Shown here piece after piece: positions 52,131 through 60,535 of a stretch of 64,000 bases of DNA. How positions within the stretch are numbered: position 1 is the stretch's first letter; each line of letters starts with the position of its first letter. Both the position numbers and the translations under genes were made by a program. The notes beneath the pieces were generated by a model. The model saw only the letters and a list, made by a program, of their open reading frames with translations, searched no databases and had not been told where the DNA came from. Source of the DNA: Bin90 sp965214635 (GTDB lineage: Bacteria > Chloroflexota > Dehalococcoidia > Lucifugimonadales > JADFKI01); the NCBI GenBank assembly GCA_965214635.1, contig OZ243964.1, positions 558,001-622,000 on the forward strand, given 5' to 3'.

Positions 52131-53843
52131 CTAGGGGAAGACACTCCCGCCGCTTATGAGATTCACCACATCGCGATAGGTTATGAGTATGATAAGCCCG
52201 ATTAGCACAAGGAAGCCCACCAGATGCACCACACCTTCGCGCCGTGGGGATATGGGTTTGCCGCCGCGCAGCCACTCGAGGATGACGAACACCAACCTGC
52301 CCCCGTCAAGCGCCGGTATGGGCAGGATGTTGATGATGCCAAGGCTGATGCTGATGATAGCCATCAGTTGCAGCAATGGCGAAACGCCCACCTGCGCCAC
52401 CTCGCCTGTAACGCGTGCGATTCCCACAGGCCCAGCAAAGCCCGGGTCCTGCCCGCCGGACGCCCAGCCCCGCAAGCCATGGTAGGACAGCGACAGCACA
52501 TCGCCTATCTGGGAAAACGCCATCGGGACAGCTTCGTACACCGGATAGCTGCGTCGCTCTAGCTGCAGATCGATTGTGCTGATGCGGACGCCCATAGCAC
52601 CCTGCTGCATCGTATCGCCAATCTGCAGATCGCTGTTGTAGCGTCGCGCATCCGCCAGCGCCACCTCACGCGCCGGGTCGGACACGGTGTCCACAACCGT
52701 AAGCTCGGGCGGATTCAGGCGAGGCACGAGCGTGAGTGTCTCTTCCACAGGGCTTGTGGGTTGCGGCGATGTGTGTCCGGTGATGAACGCTCCACGCCGC
52801 ACGGTCAGAGCAATCTCCGAGCCTAGGTTGGACGCTACACCCTGAATAAGGTCGCCGTGCGTATCCAGCGATTCGCCGTTGAGCGCCACAATCATATCGC
52901 CGGGTGTGAGTCCAGCCTGCTGAGCCGGCGAACCGGGGGCAACTGCCATCACAGCGATAGTGCCTGTCGGTGCGGCGTGCGGCAGCGCAAACAGCACAGC
53001 AAACACCACCACCGGGAACAGCAGGTTCATAAACGATCCGGCGCACAGCACTATCGTGCGCTTCAACACGCTGCGATCGGTAAATCTCACTTCCTGAGGG
53101 CGCGCATTGCTGAGCCGCTTGTCGTATAACGCACGCTTTTCAGGATCGGACAGCATGGCGTATATGAAGTCTAGGTAGTCAGACCAGCCGTCGCGATTTT
53201 TGCGCCCGTCGGTCATAATTTTGTGGCGAAGCCTCGCATAGGAGGCGTCTATCTCTGGCTGTGTAGCGCTTGGCGACACACCGAATAAGTCATAGTAATC
53301 CATCGGATCGAGCGGCTCAGCACTGGAAGTGTTCCCTATGCGCTGGTCATACTCCCTGCGCTTTGAGGGTGTGGATAGATCGCTGTATATCGCATCCAGC
53401 TCACGAATCACAGATTCGCGCTTGTCGGGGTCGCGCGTTTTCAGCGCTTCGACAATCTCGGCATAGGCAAGTTGTATATCTTCCTGCGTGGCGGTCGGGC
53501 GCACATCCAAGACATCGTAGTAGGTCTTCTTGCGCTTGCGCAGCCGAAGGAGAATCACATTCTTGTCCGGACGCTGCGGGGCGTACCCTTCATTCTCATC
53601 AGCGGGATCGCCATGTTCGCCCACCATGCGCACGAAGCCGCCCAGCGGTATCCAGTTCAGCGAGTATATCGTGCCACCCTGCGTAAAGCGGATGCCTATC
53701 AGGCGCGGGGGGAAGCCGAAGCCGAACTCCTTGACCGTGATGCCGAACCACTTGGCAGTGAGGAAGTGCCCAAGCTCGTGTATGAACACCAAGAAGCCCA
53801 TCACAGGAAAGACGAGCAGCCATGCGGGAAGCCCAAACATCAC
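52131..53843 (-). CDS. rseP: RseP-type site-2 protease with two tandem DnaJ-like domains
   Basis: 570 residues, about 150-200 longer than usual. TM1 holds the zinc motif HELGH (residues 22-26), followed by the beta loop SLNWIPLGGFVRMVGEHG. Then two J-like domains (about 107-168 and 182-242) are inserted: TYYDVLDVRPTATQEDIQLA and MDYYDLFGVSPSATQPEIDA, each ending in the typical SDPEKRALYDK-type helix. HPD is lost in both (RDPDK; TDGRKN). TM2, one PDZ domain (VAPGSPAQQAGLTPGDMIVA) and the last protease motif NILPIPALDGGRLVF follow. It cuts membrane anti-sigma factors in known relatives. The frame begins with GTG at 53843, with GAGG nearby. Lies between dxr and ispG. Confidence 0.93.
   Translation of the reverse strand: MMFGLPAWLLVFPVMGFLVFIHELGHFLTAKWFGITVKEFGFGFPPRLIGIRFTQGGTIYSLNWIPLGGFVRMVGEHGDPADENEGYAPQRPDKNVILLRLRKRKKTYYDVLDVRPTATQEDIQLAYAEIVEALKTRDPDKRESVIRELDAIYSDLSTPSKRREYDQRIGNTSSAEPLDPMDYYDLFGVSPSATQPEIDASYARLRHKIMTDGRKNRDGWSDYLDFIYAMLSDPEKRALYDKRLSNARPQEVRFTDRSVLKRTIVLCAGSFMNLLFPVVVFAVLFALPHAAPTGTIAVMAVAPGSPAQQAGLTPGDMIVALNGESLDTHGDLIQGVASNLGSEIALTVRRGAFITGHTSPQPTSPVEETLTLVPRLNPPELTVVDTVSDPAREVALADARRYNSDLQIGDTMQQGAMGVRISTIDLQLERRSYPVYEAVPMAFSQIGDVLSLSYHGLRGWASGGQDPGFAGPVGIARVTGEVAQVGVSPLLQLMAIISISLGIINILPIPALDGGRLVFVILEWLRGGKPISPRREGVVHLVGFLVLIGLIILITYRDVVNLISGGSVFP
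53118..53525 (-). other. Segment encoding the tandem HPD-less J-like domains of RseP
   Basis: Domain 1 is encoded by about 53340-53525, domain 2 by about 53118-53300. In RseP topology this loop, between TM1 and TM2, is cytoplasmic. Domain 1 keeps DPDK where a true J domain has HPDK. Confidence 0.82.
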
Positions 53844-53845
53844 CC

Positions 53846-54976
53846 TTACACCTCTACGGCGCCGAGGGCGCGCTCGCGAGCGGCAGCGGCGGCGTCCAAA
53901 GCATCTTGCAATGTAGGCTCGGGGATGTTTTCGTGCCCGTGCAAGGCGTCCGCAATCAGCGCAGGGATCTCCATGAACCCAATCTTACCCGCCAAGAAGA
54001 GTTCCACCGCGGAGTCGTCCGCGCCGCACAGGGCAGCAGGCCATGTCCCGCCACGACGCGCCGCATCCAGCGCCAAATCGAAACACGGGTAGCGCCGCTC
54101 ATCCCATGCGTCGAAGCTCAGCGTGCCTGTCCCGACTGGGTCGAACCGCCGTATGCTTTCGTTGCGCATTCGATGTGGATAGAACAGGGCATATTGAATC
54201 GGCAGCCGCATATCCGGCGGGCTGAGCTGCGCCTTAACCGACCCGTCCACGAACTCCACCATAGAGTGGATGATGCTCTGCGGGTGAATCACTACCTCTA
54301 TATCGTCCCAGTCCACCCCGAACAGCCAATGCGCCTCGATTACCTCAAACGCCTTGTTCATCATCGTTGCGGAGTCTACGGTGATTTTTGCGCCCATAGA
54401 CCAAGTAGGGTGCTTCAACGCCTGCATCGGTGTAACATCCGCAAGGCGCTCCAAGGGCATATTGCGAAACGCCCCGCCGGACGCCGTTATGATGAGCTTG
54501 GACACGGGCATATCCTCGCCGCGCAGGCATTGCCATATGGCGTTGGGTTCGCTGTCCACCGGCAGAATTTGATCTTGGCTGCAGCGCGACGCATCAGTCA
54601 GCTGTTCGCCTGCAATGACCACCGTCTCTTTGTTCGCAAGGGCGATTCGCTTGCCTGCGTCCACGGCGTGGAACACAGCGGGTATCGCCGCATCGCCGGC
54701 GGTGGCAGCCACCACGATGTCCACATCCGTGCTGACCACCATGCGGTCCATATCGCAGTCGTCGCAGCCGTTCGCGCGTAGGAACGCCTTTTCGCTGACG
54801 GTGCCTTCACACCACGCCATCGACGGGCGAAACTCGCGGATTTGCTGCTCCAAGAGGCGATGGTTACGGCGCGCCGCAAGCCCAACTACACCAAAATCGC
54901 GCGGAGAGCACCGCACGATGTCCAGCGTCTGTGTGCCTATGGAACCCGTGGAGCCGAGTACGGCAAGCCCTTTCAT
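53846..54976 (-). CDS. dxr: 1-deoxy-D-xylulose-5-phosphate reductoisomerase
   Basis: 376 residues. The NADPH site GLAVLGSTGSIGTQTLDIVR, the ANKETVVIAGEQL segment, PVDSEPNAIWQCL with the metal Asp and Glu, and ASGGAFRNMPLERLADVTP are all there. It makes MEP, the committed step to isoprenoids. ATG 54976 overlaps the cdsA stop by four bases (ATGA); an ATG at 54988 is also in frame. With ispG and uppS nearby it forms an isoprenoid and lipid-carrier cluster. Confidence 0.96.
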   Translation of the reverse strand: MKGLAVLGSTGSIGTQTLDIVRCSPRDFGVVGLAARRNHRLLEQQIREFRPSMAWCEGTVSEKAFLRANGCDDCDMDRMVVSTDVDIVVAATAGDAAIPAVFHAVDAGKRIALANKETVVIAGEQLTDASRCSQDQILPVDSEPNAIWQCLRGEDMPVSKLIITASGGAFRNMPLERLADVTPMQALKHPTWSMGAKITVDSATMMNKAFEVIEAHWLFGVDWDDIEVVIHPQSIIHSMVEFVDGSVKAQLSPPDMRLPIQYALFYPHRMRNESIRRFDPVGTGTLSFDAWDERRYPCFDLALDAARRGGTWPAALCGADDSAVELFLAGKIGFMEIPALIADALHGHENIPEPTLQDALDAAAAARERALGAVEV

Positions 54977-55797
54977 AACACTACCCATATGAGAAAATAA
55001 TACACCACAGGCGGTAATAATACAATTGAGTCGAGCCTATCTAGGATGCCGCCGTGTCCGGGAATGAGCCACCCCGAATCCTTGACGCCCGCCTTGCGCT
55101 TCATTTGCGACTCGGCGAGGTCGCCCACCTGCGCCAGCAAGCCTATCAGCAGCCCGAGCATCACCATCTGTGTCAGCGTTAGGCTCAGACCCAGCTGATT
55201 CGCTGCTAACACGCACATAGCGACTGCGCCTATCATTCCGGCTACCGCGCCCTCTACGGTTTTGGACGGGCTGACGCGAGGCATAAGCGGCTTCCGCCCG
55301 AAGAACCGCCCGACGAAGTACGCCGTTGTGTCTGTGGCGAACACCGTCAGCAGCAGCATAAGCAGCAGTTCCCTGCCGTCTTCCATCGACCGCAGCACCA
55401 GCGCATAGCCAAGGAAGCCGATGTACATCCCGCTTACCGCACCCATATAGAAGCGATCGAATATCTGAGGCATCCCCCGGAATCCGTTCGTCCGCGTCAA
55501 CCTCATGACAATCAAGGGCATCGCGACCAAATACGGGATGTCTTTAAGGGGCGCAATGAACAGGTAACGGCTGCCATCTTCCGCTCCTCGCCAAGTGGCG
55601 AAGATGAACGAAGACGCACACAGCAGCGGCACCAGAAAGTGAAAGTTATAGCCCCATCCTCGCCCTAGCCGCGCGATTTCCAAGGATGCGAGCACCATAA
55701 CCGCAAGGACGACCGCAGTAAGCCATGGGTCGCCAAACCATACTGCGCCGATGAGTATGGGCAGCCCAACTACGGCGCTAACGATTCTCGCAATCAC
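54973..55797 (-). CDS. cdsA: Phosphatidate cytidylyltransferase
   Basis: About 274 residues, a polytopic membrane protein. The CdsA signature SPSKTVEGAVAG... and KDSGWLIPGHGGILDRLDS, with the magnesium-binding Asp, is intact. It makes CDP-diacylglycerol. The GTG at 55797 is preferred because GGGTG lies five bases upstream and RIVSAVVGLPILIGAVW then begins the first membrane helix; the longest frame reaches 55959 but would overlap uppS and add a basic, unlikely N-terminus. It sits between uppS and dxr. Confidence 0.93.
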   Translation of the reverse strand: MIARIVSAVVGLPILIGAVWFGDPWLTAVVLAVMVLASLEIARLGRGWGYNFHFLVPLLCASSFIFATWRGAEDGSRYLFIAPLKDIPYLVAMPLIVMRLTRTNGFRGMPQIFDRFYMGAVSGMYIGFLGYALVLRSMEDGRELLLMLLLTVFATDTTAYFVGRFFGRKPLMPRVSPSKTVEGAVAGMIGAVAMCVLAANQLGLSLTLTQMVMLGLLIGLLAQVGDLAESQMKRKAGVKDSGWLIPGHGGILDRLDSIVLLPPVVYYFLIWVVL

Positions 55798-55832
55798 TCT
55801 ACACCCTGCATTCGCCCGACGCCGTGCTCGCG

Positions 55833-56603
55833 CTAAACTACCTTGCCGAACCGCCGTTGTCGCATTGCGTAGGCTTCCAGCGCCTTGTCTACCTCCGCCT
55901 CGTCGAAGTCGGGCCACAGTGTTGGCGTTGCGTAGTATTCGGCGTACGCCGCCTGCCATATGAGGAAGTTGCTCACCCGCAGTTCGCCGGATGTGCGGAC
56001 TATCAGGTCGGGGTCAGGCAGCCCACTAGTATACAAGTAGCGGTCGAAAACCTCTTCGCTCACATCCTCGGGCTTCACGCCGTCGGCAATCATAGCGCGC
56101 GTAGCGTCGAGTATCTCGGTTCTGCCGCCATAGTCGAACGCCACACATACGGTCATCCGCGTGTTGCGCTTCGTTAGATCGACGCACTCGCGGATTGCAG
56201 CCTGCAAGTCCGGTGGCAAGCGGTCGAGCCGCCCTATATGGCGCAGCCGAACACCCTCTTCGTGCAAGCGCCCCACTTCGTTCTCTATCGCTTCGCCGAT
56301 AAGCTCTATCAACAGGGCAACTTCGTGATTGGGGCGGTCCCAGTTCTCAGTGGAGAACGCATAAAGCGTCAAGCATCTGACACCGTGCCTGCCGAAGGCA
56401 CGGATAACAGCGGCGATGTTATTCGTGCCAGCACGATGCCCATAGGTGCGGTCTTTGCCCTGCTTTGCAGCCCAGCGCCCGTTACCGTCCATGATAATGG
56501 CGACATGCTTGGGCAAAACAGAGTGCGCCGAATCGTGTGCGAAGGCGTTCACGATGTCCGCAGAAGCGTTCAATGTCCCGGACTCTGAGGCGGATGCCGT
56601 CAA
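55833..56603 (-). CDS. uppS: Undecaprenyl diphosphate synthase (cis-prenyltransferase)
   Basis: 256 residues. The signature IIMDGNGRWAAKQGKDRTYG carries the catalytic Asp, followed by YAFSTENWDRPNHEV and the C-terminal DPDLIVRTSGELRVSNFLIW. It extends farnesyl diphosphate to the undecaprenyl carrier for cell wall synthesis. The start TTG at 56603 overlaps the frr stop (TTGA); GGAGG is very close upstream, so a later start such as GTG 56552 cannot be excluded. Confidence 0.95.
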   Translation of the reverse strand: MTASASESGTLNASADIVNAFAHDSAHSVLPKHVAIIMDGNGRWAAKQGKDRTYGHRAGTNNIAAVIRAFGRHGVRCLTLYAFSTENWDRPNHEVALLIELIGEAIENEVGRLHEEGVRLRHIGRLDRLPPDLQAAIRECVDLTKRNTRMTVCVAFDYGGRTEILDATRAMIADGVKPEDVSEEVFDRYLYTSGLPDPDLIVRTSGELRVSNFLIWQAAYAEYYATPTLWPDFDEAEVDKALEAYAMRQRRFGKVV

Positions 56604-57163
56604 ACCTCCATCACCTCTGCTTCTTTTTCCCGTTTCAGATCGTTCATCTGATCGGTGAACGCATTGGTGATAGTCTGGAGTTGGTCTTGGGCGCGTCTGC
56701 TCTCGTCCTGCGAAATATCCTTACCCCGTTCCATAGAGCGAAAGGTCTCGAGGCTGTCGCGCCGTATGTTCCGCAAGGACACCAGCCCATCCTCGACCTT
56801 ACGCCCCACGAGCCGCACGAGTTCGCGCCGACGCTCTTCGGTAAGCATGGGTATGTTGATGCGAATCGTAGAGCCGTCGTTGTTCGGGACAAGGCCGAGG
56901 TCGGACTTGAGGATGCTGCGTTCAACATCCCTAACCGACTGCTTGTCCCAGGGCTGTATCATCAGCACGCGCGCCTCTGGCACAGATATGGACGCCAGCT
57001 GGTTCATAGGTGTGGGAACGCCGTAGTATTCCACCATCAGGTTTTCTATGAGCGCAGGGGACGCCCGTCCCGTGCGGATGGTGTTCAGATCTCGGTTGAG
57101 TGCGCCGACCGACTTGTGCATCCGTGTATTGGTGTCGGCGAGGACTTCTTCCGGTGTTGCCAT
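56600..57163 (-). CDS. frr: Ribosome-recycling factor
   Basis: 187 residues, the family's usual length. The N-terminus has RMHKSVGALNRDLNTIRTGR and ASPALIENLMVEYYG, then MLTEERRRELVRLVGRKVED. It splits post-termination ribosomes with EF-G. GGAGG lies before the ATG. Its stop overlaps the uppS start, and pyrH is 31 bases upstream, the usual rpsB-tsf-pyrH-frr order. Confidence 0.97.
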   Translation of the reverse strand: MATPEEVLADTNTRMHKSVGALNRDLNTIRTGRASPALIENLMVEYYGVPTPMNQLASISVPEARVLMIQPWDKQSVRDVERSILKSDLGLVPNNDGSTIRINIPMLTEERRRELVRLVGRKVEDGLVSLRNIRRDSLETFRSMERGKDISQDESRRAQDQLQTITNAFTDQMNDLKREKEAEVMEV

Positions 57164-57194
57164 AGTTACCGCCTCCGTACCTGAGCGCAGGCGT

Positions 57195-57935
57195 TCAGAT
57201 TGCCGGCGAAGACGCTACGATAGAGCCATGCCGGTCGCCTGCGATAACCTTCTCGATGCTTCCGTCTTCAAACAGATTGAATACGATTATTGGCAGATCG
57301 TTGTCCATACACAGCGAGAGAGCAGTGGAATCCATCACCTTCAGCCGTCTCGCCAACGCATCTAGATGCGTGATGAAATCTATCTTGGGGGCATTTGGGA
57401 CGACATTGGGGTCGGCTTCATAGATGCCGTCCACTTTGTTCTTTGCCATCAGCAGCACCTTCGCATCGATCTCCACCGAGCGCAATGCCGCCGCCGTGTC
57501 GGTGGTCATGAACGGGTTGCCCGTGCCGCCTGCGAATATGACGACACGCCCCTTTTCCAAGTGGCGTATGGCGCGACGCCGTATGTACGGTTCGGCTATC
57601 TGCTGCACACTGATGGCGCTCTGCGTCCGAACCTCCAGCCCGTGATGGCGTTCCAGCGCATCTTGCAGCGCAAGGGCGTTGATGATGGTGGCAAGCATCC
57701 CGGCGTGGTCAGCAGTGATGCGGTCCATGCCGTGTAGTTCAGCCTCCCAACCGCGCAGGATGTTCCCGCCGCCCACAACCACACCCACCTGTACGCCTAG
57801 CTCGCAGACGGTATGGATCTGTTGAGCCATGAACGCCACGGCAGCCGAATTAGTGCCGTAGCCGCGCTCGTCTGCGAACGCCTCGCCGCTGAGCTTCAGC
57901 AGCACCCGATTGTACTTCGCCGTCGTCGATTCCAA
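57195..57935 (-). CDS. pyrH: UMP kinase
   Basis: 246 residues of the amino-acid kinase fold. VLLKLSGEAFADERGYG opens it, then VGVVVGGGNILRGWEA, HHGLEVRTQSAISVQQIAEP and ADPNVVPNAPKIDFITHLDA. It phosphorylates UMP to UDP. TTG at 57935 is the start and lies seven bases after the tsf stop; AGGCGAG of the tsf end serves as binding site. Confidence 0.96.
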   Translation of the reverse strand: MESTTAKYNRVLLKLSGEAFADERGYGTNSAAVAFMAQQIHTVCELGVQVGVVVGGGNILRGWEAELHGMDRITADHAGMLATIINALALQDALERHHGLEVRTQSAISVQQIAEPYIRRRAIRHLEKGRVVIFAGGTGNPFMTTDTAAALRSVEIDAKVLLMAKNKVDGIYEADPNVVPNAPKIDFITHLDALARRLKVMDSTALSLCMDNDLPIIVFNLFEDGSIEKVIAGDRHGSIVASSPAI

Positions 57936-57942
57936 GCGAGCT

Positions 57943-58446
57943 TCACTCGCCTAGTGAGAAGCGGGTGAAGCGGCGCACACGAATGTTTTCACCGAGCTTG
58001 CCGATGCCCTCGTTCACGACATCGCGAATGGATTTAGACGGATCCTTGATGAACGGCTGATGCATTAGCACAGTCTCTTGGCTATCCGGGTCTTCGCCCT
58101 CAGCCACATCGTCGCTGTCCACATATGTCGGCGCCATCGCTGCCACTTGCATAGCGAGGTCGTGCGCAAGCGCCTTGAAGTCCGCCGTGCGCGCCACGAA
58201 GTCGGTCTCGCAGTTTACTTCGACCAGCACACCGATGCGCCCGCCGCTGTGAATATAGGACTCTACCAAACCCTCTTCGGTGGAGCGGGATGCCTTCTTC
58301 ACCGCGCTTGCGATGCCTTGCTTAACCAGAATGTCGGCTGCGGCATCCATATCGCCGCCGCTCTCCTCAAGCGCCCGCTTGCAGTCCATAATGCCCGCAC
58401 CCGTGCGCTCTCGCAGATCTTTTATAGTATTAACGCTGAGTTGCAA
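57943..58446 (-). CDS. tsf: Elongation factor Ts, short form
   Basis: 167 residues. The N-terminus is a UBA-like domain (TIKDLRERTGAGIMDCKRAL, ALEESGGDMDAAADILVKQG), then the core with VEVNCETDFVARTADFKAL and FIKDPSKSIRDVV. It exchanges GDP on EF-Tu. It is much shorter than E. coli EF-Ts (283 residues) because it has only one core subdomain, as in some other bacteria. TTG 58446 is the start: AGGAG is five bases before it; the TTG at 58461 is an alternative. Confidence 0.93.
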   Translation of the reverse strand: MQLSVNTIKDLRERTGAGIMDCKRALEESGGDMDAAADILVKQGIASAVKKASRSTEEGLVESYIHSGGRIGVLVEVNCETDFVARTADFKALAHDLAMQVAAMAPTYVDSDDVAEGEDPDSQETVLMHQPFIKDPSKSIRDVVNEGIGKLGENIRVRRFTRFSLGE

Positions 58447-58491
58447 CTCGTCTCCTGCCAATAACCTAATTTTGTTATGTATCCGTTGAGG

Positions 58492-59331
58492 CTACTCTGC
58501 CGCTGGTGCAGACGCAGCAACCTCTACATCTTCGTTCATTGCCGCAGCCTCGCCCATCGCTTCGTACTCGAAGTTCATGTGGCGATTCGTTCCCTCTATG
58601 ATGGCGCTGGTTATCCGCGCCGTGATGAGACGAATGGAGCGTATGGCGTCATCGTTCCCGGGTATCGGATGGTCGATAAGTTCGGGATCGCAGTCCGAGT
58701 CCACCAGCGCCACGATGGGGATGCCCACGCGCCGCGCCTCTGCGACCGCAATCGCCTCTTTACCCACATCGATGACAAACAGGGCGCCGGGCATCTCTTG
58801 CATCTCTTTTATGCCTGAGAGGTGGCGGTTGAGCCTGTTGATGGAGTCTGTCATTTTGAGCGACTCTTTCTTTGGCAGGCTCTCAAACTCGCCCTTGTTC
58901 CTGCGGTTCTCGAGGTCGACTAGGTAGTCGATGCGCGATTGTATCGTCTTGAAGTTGGTAAGCGTGCCGCCCAGCCAGCGGGTGGTGATGTAGAAGGCGT
59001 TGGCGCGCTGCGACTCTGTGATAATCGTGTCTTGCGCCTGCTTCTTCGTGCCGACCATGAGCACCTTCTTGCCCTCGGCGGCGACCTCCGTGATGAAATC
59101 GGCTGCATCTTCCAGCATCCGAAGCGTCTTCTGCAAGTCGATGATGTGGATACCATTGCGCTGCGTGAATATGTAGCGCTTCATCTTGGGATTCCAGCGC
59201 CGCTTCTGATGCCCGAAGTGGACGCCCGCCTCGAGCAGCGACTTCATCGTGACATGCGCCGGATCGTGCTCCGGCGGCGGCTGGTTGTTCTCAGCACTTG
59301 GTTCGGTCGCCACTGGTACAGGTTGCTGCAT
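58492..59331 (-). CDS. rpsB: 30S ribosomal protein S2
   Basis: 279 residues. MKSLLEAGVHFGHQKRRWNP, EVAAEGKKVLMVGTKKQAQD, YITTRWLGGTLTNFKTIQSR and LFVIDVGKEAIAVAEARRVG are the classical S2 blocks. A disordered N-terminal extension rich in Pro and Glu and an acidic C-terminal tail flank them. It is the first gene of the operon; AAAGG precedes the ATG at 59331. Confidence 0.97.
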   Translation of the reverse strand: MQQPVPVATEPSAENNQPPPEHDPAHVTMKSLLEAGVHFGHQKRRWNPKMKRYIFTQRNGIHIIDLQKTLRMLEDAADFITEVAAEGKKVLMVGTKKQAQDTIITESQRANAFYITTRWLGGTLTNFKTIQSRIDYLVDLENRRNKGEFESLPKKESLKMTDSINRLNRHLSGIKEMQEMPGALFVIDVGKEAIAVAEARRVGIPIVALVDSDCDPELIDHPIPGNDDAIRSIRLITARITSAIIEGTNRHMNFEYEAMGEAAAMNEDVEVAASAPAAE

Positions 59332-59375
59332 ATTGCCTTTCCCTAGACTACATTGACTTGCATACTAGTCAAAGT

Positions 59376-59405
59376 AATATAACACAATCGCCTTGCGATG
59401 GGCAA
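59376..59405 (-). promoter_or_regulatory. Probable promoter of the rpsB-tsf-pyrH-frr operon
   Basis: Minus-strand TTGCCC (59405-59400) and TATATT (59381-59376), 18-base spacer, 45 bases before the rpsB start. Confidence 0.55.
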
Positions 59406-59527
59406 TTTTCTTTGGGCAGCGGATTCTGAATCATCAACGAAAAAGAACCGTCCCCCCACTGAAATGCGGAATAGGCATTTCACAGGAACATCGCCAATTC
59501 TTAACCCAGCGGCGGCGTTACTGCGAA

Positions 59528-59557
59528 TTGACATACAGACGCCCGCATTGCTACAAT
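59528..59557 (+). promoter_or_regulatory. Promoter of tRNA-Ala
   Basis: TTGACA at 59528-59533 and TACAAT at 59552-59557 with an 18-base spacer; the tRNA begins at 59604. Confidence 0.7.
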
Positions 59558-59603
59558 CATTTCACTGCCCGGCGGTCGTTCACAGCACGATAGGGCTTTG
59601 CGT

Positions 59604-59679
59604 GGGGATATAGCTCAACTGGGAGAGCGCGGCGTTCGCAATGCCGAGGTTGGGGGTTCGAGTCCCCCTATCTCCACCA
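59604..59679 (+). tRNA. tRNA-Ala (anticodon CGC)
   Basis: A 76-base cloverleaf, GGGGATA ... TATCTCC-A-CCA. The D arm is TAGCTCAACTGGGAGAGC, the anticodon loop TTCGCAA gives CGC, and the T arm contains GGTTCGAGTCC. The acceptor stem has G3-U70, the Ala identity base pair, and CCA is encoded. It reads GCG codons. Confidence 0.97.
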
Positions 59680-59790
59680 AATCCACGCAAAATCACCCAC
59701 TTCCGCCTTTGCGCCCCGATTGGCTTTCTTCGCAGCGTAGACTGACGCCACAAATGCAGCGAAGATAACGCCCGCCCCTACTATAAGCGC

Positions 59791-60234
59791 CTACTCCACC
59801 ACGATGACCCCTGTCATCCCGAAGACTTGGTGCGGTATGCAGACAAGTTCGAAGCTGCCTGCACGGTCGAAAGTGTGCGTGAAGGTCTTTGTTTCACCGG
59901 CGTCCAGCTCCCAGTCGATGCCAAGTTCGTCCACCGTGAATGTGTGGAACTCGGTCTCTGCGCTCACCTCAAAGGTAACCGTCTGCCCAACCTTGAAGTT
60001 GAACTCTGAAGGAACGAACATGTACTCGCCGCTGCCTCCCTTGTCCTGATTTTCGACCTTGACCACATCGCTCGCACTCCCCGGCGCACTCCCCGGGATC
60101 AATGAGCCGGGCGCCTGCGCAGGCGGTGTCGTCGCAACGGGAGCTGCCGCATCCGGGGCGGCGCTGCCTCCGCCGCAACTCAAACTGAACAGAACAATCA
60201 GAACAGTGAGTGCCAATGCCACTTTGTGGGGCAT
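59791..60234 (-). CDS. Cupredoxin-domain lipoprotein
   Basis: 147 residues. A signal peptide ending in LFSLSC marks a lipoprotein, followed by a Pro/Ala-rich linker and a plastocyanin/azurin-like domain with Cu ligands His (EFHTF), Cys (LVCIPHQVFGM), His and Met. It probably carries electrons or binds copper outside the cell membrane. GGAGG lies eight bases before the ATG. An extended -10 promoter (TGC-TATAAT) lies upstream at 60321-60329. It is alone, downstream of DUF1501 on the same strand. Confidence 0.85.
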   Translation of the reverse strand: MPHKVALALTVLIVLFSLSCGGGSAAPDAAAPVATTPPAQAPGSLIPGSAPGSASDVVKVENQDKGGSGEYMFVPSEFNFKVGQTVTFEVSAETEFHTFTVDELGIDWELDAGETKTFTHTFDRAGSFELVCIPHQVFGMTGVIVVE

Positions 60235-60320
60235 AAGTTTAACCTCCGTGCATATAATGCTTATGCTACGCTCGCTCTACTTCTTCATACCATCAGACTA
60301 TCGGTATGAACAGCACATGT

Positions 60321-60329
60321 ATTATAGCA
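60321..60329 (-). promoter_or_regulatory. Extended -10 promoter for the cupredoxin gene
   Basis: On the minus strand TTGCTATAAT (TGn extended -10) without a clear -35, about 90 bases before the ATG. Confidence 0.45.
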
Positions 60330-60464
60330 AAACTGCCCCACGCTGAACGCCGATATGGTTCATGAGGATGAGTCGAGATGCGTCAGGAAGGTAGCACCGC
60401 AATTCGCGAATACCGAATTATGCGCGTACGCGACTGAGCTATGAGTCCGGCTTGGAGACGCCAA

Positions 60465-60504
60465 GAACGGGCAGGAACAGCGTGAGAGCCGCACCTGCCC
60501 GTTC
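60465..60504 (-). terminator. Hairpin downstream of DUF1501 gene, weak terminator or stem
   Basis: GAACGGGCAGG (60465-60475) and CCTGCCCGTTC (60494-60504) form a perfect 11-bp stem with an 18-base loop. No T run follows on the minus strand, so terminator function is uncertain. The rest of 60235-60535 holds no gene. Confidence 0.4.
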
Positions 60505-60535
60505 ATAAGCGTGGTGAGTGTGTGCGAGAACGCGC

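Noticed and set aside
53118..53525. Separate dnaJ-like gene joined to rseP by a frame error
   Set aside because: The J-like segments are in one open frame with both protease halves and lack HPD, so an assembly join is unlikely.
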